Both the position numbers and the translations under genes were made by a program. Below are positions 1 through 8,342 of a stretch of DNA of 64,000 bases, in pieces. How positions within the stretch are numbered: the first letter of the stretch is position 1; every line of letters starts with the position of its first letter. The stretch is from Pelagicoccus sp. Its GTDB lineage: Bacteria; Verrucomicrobiota; Verrucomicrobiia; Opitutales; Opitutaceae. The notes beneath the pieces were generated by a model. It was not told where the DNA came from, made no database searches, and saw nothing but the letters and a program-made list of their open reading frames with translations. The DNA is taken from positions 1 to 64,000 of the forward strand of contig JANQRJ010000014.1 in assembly GCA_028284635.1 (NCBI GenBank), read 5' to 3'.

Positions 1-50
1 TTGCCGCCGTGCCGCAGAGAACGGATCAAACCAACGCGGCGCGGCGGCAA
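1..50. repeat. Imperfect inverted repeat at window edge
   Basis: Arms at 1-15 and 36-50 are reverse complements with one mismatch (14 of 15). The element is cut by the window edge, so its full extent is unknown. It belongs to the class of intergenic hairpins seen throughout this window. Confidence 0.5.
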
Positions 51-111
51 GCGCCGGCCCTACAAATGTCACTTAACGAAGTAGAGGTATTTGCCCTTCT
101 TGCGAAGCGCA

Positions 112-137
112 GACGCGGGCTGAAGCTCCGCGCTACG
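112..137. repeat. REP-like half-site (GCGGAGCTTCAGCCCGCG type)
   Basis: A single copy of the motif whose core reads GCGGGCTGAAGCTCCGCGC on the plus strand. The same core recurs at 24606, 25703, 26534, 43974 and 61611, usually as a pair of inverted copies. On the minus strand the conserved GTAG start of the motif supplies the TAG stop codon of the adjacent cca gene. Confidence 0.75.
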
Positions 138-1560
138 ATCGACTACTGTATGCGGCGAGCCACTCCTTGGCTCCGGTCTCGTCTTCGAAGGCTCCGTCGA
201 GCTGGGCTTCGTAGGCGGCGTCGAGGATGGCTTTGAAGGCTTTGCCGGGCTTGTGGCCGAGGGCTATCAAGTGACGGCCTAGCAGAATGGGTTTTGGCGC
301 GGAATCCTTGAGCTCCAGTTCTTGGATACGGGTCTGGAAGGTTTTTATGTACCGTTCCTGTTCCTCGCTGACCAAGGGGGGGCGGCCTCGATGATCGGCG
401 ATCATGACGTAGACGAGTTCGCGAGCGCTGGCGGGTTCGAGGCGTTTGGCGAGGCGTCGCAGACTGGAGTTGCTGGGGCCGTTGACGGGCGCTGTATTCA
501 GATAGTGGTGGTTGCCGACGAGACGAGAGACTTTTTCGCGCAGGTGTTTTGGGGTGGCTATGCGGGCCAGAAGCGTCTCGGAGAGCCAGGCGCTGGCGGA
601 ATCGTGGCCTGGGCTGATCCAGCGTTTTTCGCCTCGCTTGCTGGCGAAGCGGGTGCAGCGGGCCTTGCCTAGATCGTGGCAGAGGGTGGCGAAGGAGATG
701 GCGCATCGCTGTTCCGGAGGCAGAGTGGCCCAATTCGTGTGGGCTTGCAGGGCGTCGAGGCAGCGTAGGGTGTGGGTCCATACGTCGCCTTCAGGATGCC
801 ATTCCGGATCCTGCGGCAAATCGACGAGGGCGTTGAGTTCGGCGAAGAAGGGCAGCCAGCCGCTAGCTTGGAGGGCGAGCATGCCGTGAGACAAGGAGGT
901 GGAACGGGTGGCCCACTTCTCCCATTCGGTCCAGATGCGTTCGACCGCGAGGCTGTGGAACTCGTGGCGCATGGCGCGGCAGAGCTTGGCGGTTTCGGGA
1001 TGCAGGGTTAGGGCGAAGCGTCCGGCGAACTGCATCGCGCGGAGGGCTCGGAGAGGGTCTTCGCTGAAGGCGGGGCTGACGTGTCGGAGCTGGTGGGCTT
1101 TTAGGTCGGCGATCCCGCCGTAGTGGTCGACCACTTCCTGCCGAGCGGGGTCGTAGAAGAGGGCGTTGCAGGTGAAGTCGCGCCGCTGTGCGGCTTCCGC
1201 CGGATTCATGGATGCGTCCGCCTCGATGGCGAAGCCGCGGTGTCCGGCGCCGGTTTTGGATTCGCGGCGAGGGATAGCGAAGTCGTATTCCTCTCCCTGT
1301 GTCCAGAGTTTCACTACGGAGAAGGCCTTACCGACGAGGTCGGTCTTGCCTATTGTGGAGAGGGTTTTCTCGATCTTTTCCAGGGGGAGGCCGTAGACTT
1401 CGATGTCGAAGTCCTTGGGTTTCATGCCGAGCAGGGCATCGCGTATCGAGCCGCCCACTACGAGGCAGATGGCTCCTGCAGTCTCAAGTTTGTCGATGGC
1501 TTGGCTGAGGCCATTTGGCAGTTCGAGCTCGAGAGGGATTCTTTGGGGTTCGACGATCAC
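133..1560 (-). CDS. cca: CCA tRNA nucleotidyltransferase with HD domain
   Basis: Adds or repairs the 3' CCA of tRNAs in the cytoplasm. The N-terminus has the class II nucleotidyltransferase signature, LVVGGSIRDALLG followed by KDFDIEVYG, whose acidic residues bind metal. Next come the RRDFTCNALFYD motif and the tRNA-binding helices. A C-terminal HD phosphohydrolase segment contains TLCHDLGKARC. The length of 475 aa suits a bacterial enzyme with an HD domain. I chose a GTG start at 1560 because it overlaps the TGA of the upstream DUF423 gene (GTGA), which implies translational coupling, and because the homologous region begins just after it. The frame stays open to 2097, but that extension does not look like protein. 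The TAG stop lies inside a REP-like repeat. Confidence 0.9.
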   Translation of the reverse strand: MIVEPQRIPLELELPNGLSQAIDKLETAGAICLVVGGSIRDALLGMKPKDFDIEVYGLPLEKIEKTLSTIGKTDLVGKAFSVVKLWTQGEEYDFAIPRRESKTGAGHRGFAIEADASMNPAEAAQRRDFTCNALFYDPARQEVVDHYGGIADLKAHQLRHVSPAFSEDPLRALRAMQFAGRFALTLHPETAKLCRAMRHEFHSLAVERIWTEWEKWATRSTSLSHGMLALQASGWLPFFAELNALVDLPQDPEWHPEGDVWTHTLRCLDALQAHTNWATLPPEQRCAISFATLCHDLGKARCTRFASKRGEKRWISPGHDSASAWLSETLLARIATPKHLREKVSRLVGNHHYLNTAPVNGPSNSSLRRLAKRLEPASARELVYVMIADHRGRPPLVSEEQERYIKTFQTRIQELELKDSAPKPILLGRHLIALGHKPGKAFKAILDAAYEAQLDGAFEDETGAKEWLAAYSSRS

Positions 1561-1910
1561 TTGCGGTTTTCCAGGAGCATGGCGAGCCAGCCGCCGATGA
1601 AGGCCAACCCTCCGAAGGGAGTGACTGGGCCGAGGATCTTCCACTGGGTGAGGGCGAGGACGTAGAGGGATCCAGAGAAGAGGAAGATGCCGAGCGTCCA
1701 GAGCCGGGTGGTCCATTGGGACCGCCAGCGTTCTCCGGCGAGAGCGACTGCGAAGAGGGCTAGAGCGTGCAGCAGGTGGTACTGGCTGGCGGTTTTCCAG
1801 GTCTCGACGGTTCCATTTCGCTCGAGGATGGGTTCGAGTCCGTGAGCTCCAAAGGCTCCGAGTCCGACGCCGAGGATGGCGAGAAGACAGCTGGTGGTGA
1901 GTTTGCTCAT
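1557..1910 (-). CDS. DUF423 family small inner-membrane protein
   Basis: This 117-aa protein has four predicted membrane helices and the DUF423 (YgdD) hallmarks: a glycine-rich first helix with GAFGAHGL, then a WKTASQYHLLHALAL segment. The molecular function of the family is unknown. It is the first gene of a two-gene minus-strand unit with cca, and their stop and start codons overlap. It is divergent from the beta-barrel gene at 1973, with about 60 bp between them. Confidence 0.85.
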   Translation of the reverse strand: MSKLTTSCLLAILGVGLGAFGAHGLEPILERNGTVETWKTASQYHLLHALALFAVALAGERWRSQWTTRLWTLGIFLFSGSLYVLALTQWKILGPVTPFGGLAFIGGWLAMLLENRK

Positions 1911-1972
1911 AATGGTTGGGGCGGGAGTTTCGATAATCCGGTGCTCGCCAGCAAACGTATTTCCCGTAGCGT

Positions 1973-2662
1973 ATGGTTCGAATGACTGGATTGATTGGCA
2001 GGCTGGTTTTCAAGGCAGCGTTGAGCTTGGTTTTGGCTGCGTCGGCGTTGACGGCCAAGGAGTCTTCGGTGACTTCGGAGTTTGGCGTAGCGAGCAAGTA
2101 CGTCTTTCGCGGACTTGAGCTTGCCGAGACGGTCGTCCACCCGTCGCTCGAGTTCGGCTGGGGAGATTTCTATGCGGGAATTTGGGCAGCCATTCCGCTT
2201 GAAGGTAGGGATGCTCCGGACGACTTTGCGGACGAGTACGACTTCTACGCGGGCTATGGTTTGGCTCTGACGGATAAGCTGGCTCTCGATTTGGGCGCGA
2301 CGCGATACTACTACCCGGATGGCGGCTCGACGACGGAGGCCTACGTCGGCTTGGCGGCGGAGCTTGGGACGTTTTCTCCTTCGGCCTACCTCTACAACGA
2401 TTTCGACTTGGACGTCTGGACCTTTGAGCTTTCCAGCGGAGTTGCCCTTCCATTGGAGGGTTTCCCGATCGAGGCATCCTTCTTCCTGGGGCGCAGCGAG
2501 GATGAGGGGAGCGGATATCTCTACTATGGGGTGGATCTGTCGTACCCGGTTGAAGTCCAGGGTGTTGGAAACGTGACGTTTGGCCTGAGCTTCTCGGATC
2601 ACGATCTGGATAGCGGCTTCAAGGGACGGCACCTGTTCGGCGGCGTTGCACTGTCGTTCTAG
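1973..2662 (+). CDS. TorF-family putative porin / outer-membrane beta-barrel
   Basis: A 229-aa exported protein. An N-terminal signal peptide (hydrophobic core around residues 10-28, ending near ALTAKE) is followed by alternating polar and aromatic strands typical of a small beta-barrel. The SEFGVASKYVFRGLEL motif is characteristic of the TIGR02001/TorF putative porin family, which is assigned to the outer membrane; no substrate is known. An alternative ATG at 1982 would shorten it by three residues. It stands alone between the divergent DUF423 gene and a long perfect hairpin at 2678. Confidence 0.8.
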   Translation: MVRMTGLIGRLVFKAALSLVLAASALTAKESSVTSEFGVASKYVFRGLELAETVVHPSLEFGWGDFYAGIWAAIPLEGRDAPDDFADEYDFYAGYGLALTDKLALDLGATRYYYPDGGSTTEAYVGLAAELGTFSPSAYLYNDFDLDVWTFELSSGVALPLEGFPIEASFFLGRSEDEGSGYLYYGVDLSYPVEVQGVGNVTFGLSFSDHDLDSGFKGRHLFGGVALSF

Positions 2663-2677
2663 CGTGACAGGTCTGCT

Positions 2678-2725
2678 CCTCCGTCCACTGAAAAGGTCAA
2701 GGTTGACCTTTTCAGTGGACGGAGG
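2678..2725. repeat. 23-bp perfect inverted repeat, possible bidirectional terminator
   Basis: Arms 2678-2700 and 2703-2725 are exact reverse complements separated by only two bases (GG). It lies 15 bp after the porin stop codon and upstream of rplM. No T-run follows the stem, so terminator function is only an inference from position. A very stable cruciform or RNA hairpin is certain from the sequence. Confidence 0.8.
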
Positions 2726-2779
2726 GCTTGAAGGCGGGTTGGGGTTTTGGCGAGCGGGAGAAATTCCCGCGATAAACCG

Positions 2780-2807
2780 TTGACACGCTTGCGGCGGGGG
2801 CTAGGAG
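2780..2807 (+). promoter_or_regulatory. Possible sigma70-type promoter for rplM-rpsI
   Basis: A perfect -35 hexamer TTGACA at 2780-2785 is followed after 16 bp by TAGGAG, a weak -10 match. It lies 25-50 bp upstream of the rplM ATG. Just before it is a small hairpin (GCGGGA...TCCCGC). Position and the -35 support it; the -10 does not. Confidence 0.3.
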
Positions 2808-2831
2808 TTTCCCTCTTTTTCTCGAAATCCG

Positions 2832-3260
2832 ATGAAAACATTTCTCGCCAAAAAGGAAACGGTTCAACGCAACTGGTATGTGATCGACGCTAAGGATCAG
2901 GTGCTTGGCCGTCTCTCCGTGAAGATCGCCAACATTCTGCGCGGTCGCAACAAGCCCACTTTCACGCCACATGTGGATACCGGCGATTTCGTCGTGGTGA
3001 TCAACGCAGACAAGATTGCGTTGACGGGCAAGAAGGAGGACCAGAAGCAGTACATGTTCTACAGCGGCTATGTTGGCGGCGAAAAGCGTCTCAGCGTTGC
3101 GGACATGCAGGCCCGTCAGCCGGACTTCGTGATCAAGCACGCCGTCAAGGGCATGCTTCCCAAGAACCGTCTCGCTCGCAAGATGCTCACCAAGCTCAAG
3201 GTCTACGCTGGGGCGGAGCATCCGCACGAGGCCCAGAATCCTCAGGTCGTTTCACTCTAG
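2832..3260 (+). CDS. rplM: 50S ribosomal protein L13
   Basis: Early-assembling large-subunit protein. At 142 aa it has exactly the usual length. Family motifs are visible in order: [17 protein letters not shown] near the N-terminus, the [17 protein letters not shown] segment, then the YYSG-like FYSGYVGG and the [15 protein letters not shown] region. The C-terminus HPHEAQNP is typical. It is followed 28 bp later by rpsI, the conserved L13-S9 pair. There is no clear Shine-Dalgarno sequence before the ATG. Confidence 0.98.
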   Translation: MKTFLAKKETVQRNWYVIDAKDQVLGRLSVKIANILRGRNKPTFTPHVDTGDFVVVINADKIALTGKKEDQKQYMFYSGYVGGEKRLSVADMQARQPDFVIKHAVKGMLPKNRLARKMLTKLKVYAGAEHPHEAQNPQVVSL

Positions 3261-3288
3261 TATATCAGAAGCCTCCACTTTCACTAAC

Positions 3289-3687
3289 ATGTCTGTAGAT
3301 TCGAACATCTTCCTCGGCACCGGTCGCCGCAAAACCTCTGTCGCTCGGATCCGCCTTAAAGAAGGCACCGGCAAGATCCTGGTGAACGGCAAGGATTCTG
3401 ACGATTTCTTCTCTCACGAGAACTTCTCTCGCATCGCCCTCCAACCGCTTGCCGCGTCTGAGCTCAAGGACAAGGTCGATGTGGTGGCCAAGGTTCAGGG
3501 TGGCGGCAATAGCGGACAGGCTGGAGCGATCTCGCTCGGCATCGCCCGCGCCCTGCTCAAGCTTGACGGCGAGCTTCGATCTCCTCTCAAGCAAGCCGGT
3601 CTTCTCATGCGTGACCCACGCATGAAGGAGCGTAAAAAGGCAGGCCAGCCCGGGGCACGCAAGAAGTTCCAGTTCTCTAAGCGCTAA
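3289..3687 (+). CDS. rpsI: 30S ribosomal protein S9
   Basis: Small-subunit protein whose C-terminal tail reaches the ribosomal P site. At 132 aa it has the standard length. It shows the GTGRRKTSVARIRL N-terminus, the GGGNSGQAGAISLGIARAL core and the basic C-terminus ending in KKFQFSKR. The terminal SKR is the universally conserved tip that contacts tRNA. It is co-transcribed with rplM and followed by an intrinsic terminator. Confidence 0.98.
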   Translation: MSVDSNIFLGTGRRKTSVARIRLKEGTGKILVNGKDSDDFFSHENFSRIALQPLAASELKDKVDVVAKVQGGGNSGQAGAISLGIARALLKLDGELRSPLKQAGLLMRDPRMKERKKAGQPGARKKFQFSKR

Positions 3688-3710
3688 GCCGCTTTCAGCA
3701 GAATTTTTCG

Positions 3711-3754
3711 AGAAGCCCTCACTGGTCCACGACCATGGGGGCTTCTTCTATTTT
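3711..3754 (+). terminator. Intrinsic terminator after rpsI
   Basis: AGAAGCCC at 3711 pairs with GGGCTTCT at 3738-3745, and a T-rich run (TCTATTTT) follows. It is placed 24 bp after the rpsI stop codon, so it should end the rplM-rpsI transcript. Confidence 0.75.
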
Positions 3755-3837
3755 CACATCAAGCACCTTTCCAATTTCTCTTTCTGCAGCCTAAACCGCT
3801 ACAGTCCAAACACTTCTTCAGCACCTCTTTTTTTACC

Positions 3838-4863
3838 ATGAACGCAGCAATCGTCGGAGCCTCTGGCTATGTAGGGGAAACCCTCGTCAAGCTTCTCGCA
3901 TCGCACCCGAATGTTGACCTGAAGACCGTTACGTCTCGCAGCAAAGCGGGGTTGTTCGTCAGCCAGGTCATTCCCGCTTTGCGTGGTGTTCTCGACGATC
4001 TCGCGTTCGAGGCGCTCGACCCAGTTGAGCTCTCCGGTCGGAAGGACATCGAAGTCGCCTTTCTCGCTTTGCCGCATGGCGCTGCGGCGGAGTATGCTCG
4101 GCCCTTGGTCGATGCGGGAATCAAGGTCATCGACCTGAGCGCCGATTTTCGCATTGCCGATCCGGCGGTGTACGAAGCCTTTTACGGAGCTTCGCATCCG
4201 GACGTGGAGCTGCTCGGACGTTCCGTGTACGTTTTGCCGGAGACGGTTTCCGAGGGTTGGCAACAGCAGGATCTTTTTGCCTGCCCTGGTTGCTATCCCA
4301 CGAGCATTATCGTCCCTTTGGTTCCCCTGCTTCGGGCGGGTCTGATCGAGCAAAAGGGGATTGTGGCCAATTCCTTCAGCGGCGCCAGTGGGGCTGGCAA
4401 GAAGGTCAGCGAGGACTACCTATTCTGCGAGGTCAACGAGAGCGCTCGGGCTTATGGCATCCCCCGGCACCGGCACCTTTCCGAGATCGAGGAGCAGCTT
4501 GCGGTCGCGGCCGGAGAACCTGTGGTCATCCAGTTCAATCCTCACTTGGCTCCGATGAATAGGGGCATTGCCACCACTATCACCGTGCCGTCGAAAGGCT
4601 CGAGCATTGAAGACCTCTATGCCGCTTGGGAAGCGACCTACGCGGGGAAGCCGTTTGTCTACATTCTGCCTTCCGACCAGCGGCCCGACACGAAGCATGT
4701 CGTTGGCAGCAACCGGGTGGACATGTCTGCCGTGAAGGACGACCGGACCGGCAATTTCGTGATCACTTCCGCCGAAGACAATCTGATGAAGGGAGCCAGT
4801 GGCCAGGCGATCCAGATTCTCAATCTCTGGCAGGGCTGGCCTGAAACCATGGGCCTAGTCTAG
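3838..4863 (+). CDS. argC: N-acetyl-gamma-glutamyl-phosphate reductase
   Basis: Third step of arginine synthesis: NADPH-dependent reduction of N-acetylglutamyl phosphate to the semialdehyde. The 341-aa protein opens with the NADP-binding GASGYVGE loop (residues 7-14). It has the catalytic cysteine in ACPGCYPTS (Cys152) and the conserved PHG of FLALPHGAAAE. The NSFSGASGAGK and HRHLSEIEEQL segments are typical. It is the first gene of an argC-J-B-D-F-G run on one strand, with 33 bp before argJ. No arginine operator was recognised upstream. Confidence 0.97.
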   Translation: MNAAIVGASGYVGETLVKLLASHPNVDLKTVTSRSKAGLFVSQVIPALRGVLDDLAFEALDPVELSGRKDIEVAFLALPHGAAAEYARPLVDAGIKVIDLSADFRIADPAVYEAFYGASHPDVELLGRSVYVLPETVSEGWQQQDLFACPGCYPTSIIVPLVPLLRAGLIEQKGIVANSFSGASGAGKKVSEDYLFCEVNESARAYGIPRHRHLSEIEEQLAVAAGEPVVIQFNPHLAPMNRGIATTITVPSKGSSIEDLYAAWEATYAGKPFVYILPSDQRPDTKHVVGSNRVDMSAVKDDRTGNFVITSAEDNLMKGASGQAIQILNLWQGWPETMGLV

Positions 4864-4896
4864 TTCGCCAGCCAAGCCCGCCGACTAATTCGAACC

Positions 4897-6117
4897 ATGA
4901 ATCCCTCAATCGATTTTGCCGAAAACACTGCGGGCCTTGTTGATGCCAAGGGGTTCTTTGCTGCAGCTATTTCTGCCGATGTGAGGGGCAAGGGCGACCC
5001 TCGGCTAGATACCGGTATCGTCTATTCGGATACGCCTTGCTCCGCGGCTGGCGTCTTTACTCGGAACAGAGTCAAGGCGGCTCCCGTCCTGCAATGCCAG
5101 CGGGTTTTGGAATCGAACTCGCCTGTTCATGGCATCGTGGTCAACAGCGGCAACGCTAACGCCTGCACTGGCTCGCAGGGCAGACTCGATGCGGACCGGA
5201 TGGCCGCTGCTGCGGCCCAAGCTTGCTCTGCCGCTGTGGGCTCCATGCTCGTCTGTTCTACCGGTCGTATTGGCGAGTTGCTGCCCATGGAAAGACTCCT
5301 GCCCGCTATTGAGACCATCGGTGTTGCGGCTAGGAAGGGAGCCAAGGAAGGCGAATCCTTTGCAAGCAGTATCCTCACTTCCGATACGCGGTCTAAGACC
5401 TGCACGGCGACGTTCGAGATCGACGGCCGACTTGTCACGGTAGCTGGCGTGGCGAAGGGCGCTGGCATGATCCAGCCGGACATGGCGACCATGCTAGCAT
5501 TCGTTGCGACCGATATAGCAGCGGAGTCTTCCCAGCTTGCGGAGCTTCTGCCAGTAGCGGTCAAGCCGACCTTCAACGCCATCACGGTGGATGGCGATAT
5601 GAGCACCAACGATACGGTGCTCCTGTTGGCCAACGGCGCGTCAGGCGTTGCGTTGGATGCGGCGTCGTTACCGCTTTTTCAAGAGGCGCTGCTCAAGGTA
5701 TGCGACTGTCTGGCAGACAAAATCGTGGCCGATGGCGAACGCATTACGAAGGTTGTTGAAATTCTAGTACATGGGGCGAAGAGCGGACGGGAGGCGGAAA
5801 ATGTAGCCCGGGCGATTGGAAATTCGCTCTTGGTCAAGACCTCCTGGTACGGCAACGACCCCAATTGGGGCCGGTTGATGGATGCTCTAGGCTACGCGGA
5901 AGCGGAGATGGATCCCGAAATCATCGATATCAGTTATGGCGATGTTCCTGCTCTCGTATCCGGAACGCCGGTACCGGAAAACAAGCCGAAGTGGAAGGAA
6001 GTCGTCTCCTTGCCCCGGTTCTCCATCCATGTCGATCTCAAGCAGGGAGTCTCGGACTATCGTCTGCGGGCATCGGATCTGACGGAGGGATACGTCGACT
6101 TCAACAAAAGCGAATAG
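4897..6117 (+). CDS. argJ: Bifunctional ornithine acetyltransferase / N-acetylglutamate synthase
   Basis: Transfers acetyl from N-acetylornithine to glutamate, recycling the acetyl group; many homologues also acetylate glutamate from acetyl-CoA. The 406-aa precursor contains the self-cleavage site KGAGMIQPDMATML, where Thr198 becomes the N-terminal nucleophile of the beta chain. The oxyanion-hole STGRIG (residues 121-126) is present. The C-terminus has the KTSWYGNDPNWGR motif. argJ here makes a separate acetylornithine deacetylase unnecessary and fits the linked argC and argB. The spacing to argB is 20 bp. Confidence 0.97.
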   Translation: MNPSIDFAENTAGLVDAKGFFAAAISADVRGKGDPRLDTGIVYSDTPCSAAGVFTRNRVKAAPVLQCQRVLESNSPVHGIVVNSGNANACTGSQGRLDADRMAAAAAQACSAAVGSMLVCSTGRIGELLPMERLLPAIETIGVAARKGAKEGESFASSILTSDTRSKTCTATFEIDGRLVTVAGVAKGAGMIQPDMATMLAFVATDIAAESSQLAELLPVAVKPTFNAITVDGDMSTNDTVLLLANGASGVALDAASLPLFQEALLKVCDCLADKIVADGERITKVVEILVHGAKSGREAENVARAIGNSLLVKTSWYGNDPNWGRLMDALGYAEAEMDPEIIDISYGDVPALVSGTPVPENKPKWKEVVSLPRFSIHVDLKQGVSDYRLRASDLTEGYVDFNKSE

Positions 6118-6137
6118 CGCTCCCCTTTTTCGAAACG

Positions 6138-7016
6138 ATGAAAATGCAGGAAATCATCTCCAAAGCCGCTGTGCTCGTCGAGGCTCTGCCCTATGTGCAG
6201 ACCTTTCGCGGAGCGGTCTTCGTGATCAAGTACGGAGGCAGTTTCATGGACGATCCCGATCCCGAGATTAGGGCTCGGGTGGCGGGCGATATCGCCTTTC
6301 TCTCGGCGGTTGGAATCCATGTGGTGGTCGTTCATGGAGGAGGCAAGGCGATCAGTCGCGCTCTGGACGCGAGAGGGATTCCCACGAAGTTCGTCGACGG
6401 CCTGCGCTACACGGACGGTCCTTCCGTCCAGGTGGTGCAGGAGGTGCTTAGCGGGCAAGTGAATAGCGAAGTGTGCGAGATGCTCCAGGTGCGCAAGGAC
6501 AGGCCGATTGGCATCCCAGGCGAGAACGTGCTGCAGTGCGAGAGACTGGATAGGGATGCTCATGGCGAGCCCATCGATTTGGGATTCGTCGGCAATATCT
6601 CTTCCGTGAAGGTCAAGATCATCAAAAAGGCGATCAAGGACGGCTATACTCCGGTGATCTCTCCGCTGGCGGTCGATGAGAGCGGCCAGCTCCATAATGT
6701 GAACGCTGACGTGGCGGCCGCTTGCGTGGCAGGCGCCTTGCGTGCCCGCCGACTCGTTTTCATGAGCGATGTGCCGGGATTGCTCAGCGATCCTGAAAAT
6801 CTGGATACGCTGATCTCTACCCTAAAGGTCAATCAAGTCGCTCGGCTCAAGGAGAACGGCACTATCAGCGCCGGTATGCTTCCCAAGATCGACAGTGCCA
6901 TCGGAGCGCTCGATGCGGGCGTGCACCGGGTCCACTTTATTGACGGCAGGCTTCCGCATAGTCTGCTTCTGGAGATTTTCACCGACCAGGGCATCGGCAC
7001 CGAAATCAAGCAGTGA
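6138..7016 (+). CDS. argB: Acetylglutamate kinase
   Basis: Phosphorylates N-acetylglutamate with ATP, the second arginine step and usually the point of feedback control. At 292 aa it has the usual size. It carries the phosphate-binding FVIKYGGSFMDD and the VVHGGGKAIS glycine loop, plus the C-terminal AGMLPKIDSAIGAL segment. The ATG at 6138 lies 20 bp after argJ and gives MKMQEI, matching the family start. An ATG at 6144 is also possible. The frame is open further upstream inside argJ, but that part is not protein-like. Confidence 0.96.
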   Translation: MKMQEIISKAAVLVEALPYVQTFRGAVFVIKYGGSFMDDPDPEIRARVAGDIAFLSAVGIHVVVVHGGGKAISRALDARGIPTKFVDGLRYTDGPSVQVVQEVLSGQVNSEVCEMLQVRKDRPIGIPGENVLQCERLDRDAHGEPIDLGFVGNISSVKVKIIKKAIKDGYTPVISPLAVDESGQLHNVNADVAAACVAGALRARRLVFMSDVPGLLSDPENLDTLISTLKVNQVARLKENGTISAGMLPKIDSAIGALDAGVHRVHFIDGRLPHSLLLEIFTDQGIGTEIKQ

Positions 7017-7080
7017 GATTGAAGTAAGAAGTAAGAACGAAGAATGCAGAAGTGATCTAGCAACCCGGAACCTACGACCC

Positions 7081-8316
7081 ATGAACCCAAAACCCAGTAT
7101 CGAGCAGCTCTACAAGGACAACATACTCGGCAACTACGGATTGCCGCCCATCACTTTCGTGCGTGGCCGTGGGGTTCGCTTGTGGGATGACGCTGGGAAC
7201 GCCTACCTCGACTTTTGCTCGGGTATCGCGGTGCTGACTCTGGGGCATTGTCACCCTCGGCATGTATCCGCTTTGAAAGGACAAGCGGCAGAGCTGATGC
7301 ATGTGAGCAATCTCTACCGGAACGAAAACCAGGCTTTGCTTGGCCAGCGGCTCAACGAGAAGGCTGGCGGTGGGGGCAAGGTGTTCTTCTGCAACAGCGG
7401 AGCGGAAGCCAATGAAGCGCTTATCAAGCTAGCTCGCCTCTACGGAAAAGCCAAGTCAGGCCAAGAGGCGGATTGCTACAAGATCATCGTGGCGGAGAAC
7501 GCCTTCCACGGACGAACCTTTGGCGGCATGAGCGCCACGCCGCAGGAGAAGATCCAGGGTGGTTTTCGGCCCTTGGTGCCGGGTTTCGAGGCGGCTCCTT
7601 TGAACGACTTGGATGCCTTTGCCCGGCTGGCCGACGATGCGACTGCTGCGATTTTCGTCGAAACGGTGCAGGGCGAGGGCGGTATCCATCCTGCGGATAT
7701 GCAGTTTCTCAGGGGGCTCCGAGCTCTGTGCGACGAAAAGGAAATCCTTTTGCTTATCGACGAGGTGCAGTGCGGTATCGGCCGTACGGGTACGTTTTTC
7801 GCCTACGAGCCATCTGGCATTCGGCCCGATGCGATCGGCATGGCGAAGGGGCTCGGCGGCGGCTTGCCGATCGGGGCCGTTTGGATGAACGACAGGCATG
7901 CTTCCCTGTTTCATCCAGGCTCTCATGGCACGACTTTTGGAGGTACGCCTTTGGTCTGCGCGGCGGCTTTGGAGACCTTGGCTACGCTCGACCAGGATAA
8001 GCTCCTGGCAAACGTGCGGAAAAACGGGGCCTATCTTCTCGATAGACTCTCCGAGCTCAAAGCGGAGTTTCCTGAATACGTCCTCGAAGTCCGGGGCCGC
8101 GGTTTCATGATAGGCATCCAGATTGCGGAGGCCCCTGCGGATGCGGTGGTCGAGTTGCGGGAGGAAGGACTGATCGTTCCTCCAGCCGGTGGGAATGTGA
8201 TTCGCCTCCTCCCCCCCTTGATCGCCAATCGGCACAATATCGACGAAGCCCTCTCCTTCTTGCGCAAGGTAGTCTGTCGGCGCACCCATCTCGTCGCCAC
8301 GAACCCATGTAAGTAA
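7081..8316 (+). CDS. argD: Acetylornithine aminotransferase
   Basis: PLP-dependent class III transaminase that makes N-acetylornithine from the semialdehyde and glutamate. The 411-aa protein shows NSGAEANEAL (PLP phosphate binding) and LLIDEVQCGIGRTG with the ring-contacting Asp. The Schiff-base lysine lies in GMAKGLGGGLPIG (Lys256). The ATG at 7081 was chosen because MNPKPSIEQLYKDNILGNYG is the normal N-terminus; an in-frame extension upstream is non-coding. The 64-bp gap from argB is A/G-rich and repetitive. The last 12 residues (CRRTHLVATNPCK region) are not conserved in the family. Confidence 0.96.
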   Translation: MNPKPSIEQLYKDNILGNYGLPPITFVRGRGVRLWDDAGNAYLDFCSGIAVLTLGHCHPRHVSALKGQAAELMHVSNLYRNENQALLGQRLNEKAGGGGKVFFCNSGAEANEALIKLARLYGKAKSGQEADCYKIIVAENAFHGRTFGGMSATPQEKIQGGFRPLVPGFEAAPLNDLDAFARLADDATAAIFVETVQGEGGIHPADMQFLRGLRALCDEKEILLLIDEVQCGIGRTGTFFAYEPSGIRPDAIGMAKGLGGGLPIGAVWMNDRHASLFHPGSHGTTFGGTPLVCAAALETLATLDQDKLLANVRKNGAYLLDRLSELKAEFPEYVLEVRGRGFMIGIQIAEAPADAVVELREEGLIVPPAGGNVIRLLPPLIANRHNIDEALSFLRKVVCRRTHLVATNPCK

Positions 8317-8342
8317 CTAACGAATACAACTCGATTTAGCCA

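Noticed and set aside
1561..2097. N-terminal extension of the CCA-adding enzyme
   Set aside because: The extension is the frame-shifted reverse of DUF423 and the porin gene start; the GTG at 1560 overlaps the DUF423 stop and fits the family start.
7017..7080. Regulatory attenuator between argB and argD
   Set aside because: The gap is A/G-rich with repeated AAGTAAGAA but has no stem followed by a T-run and no leader peptide.
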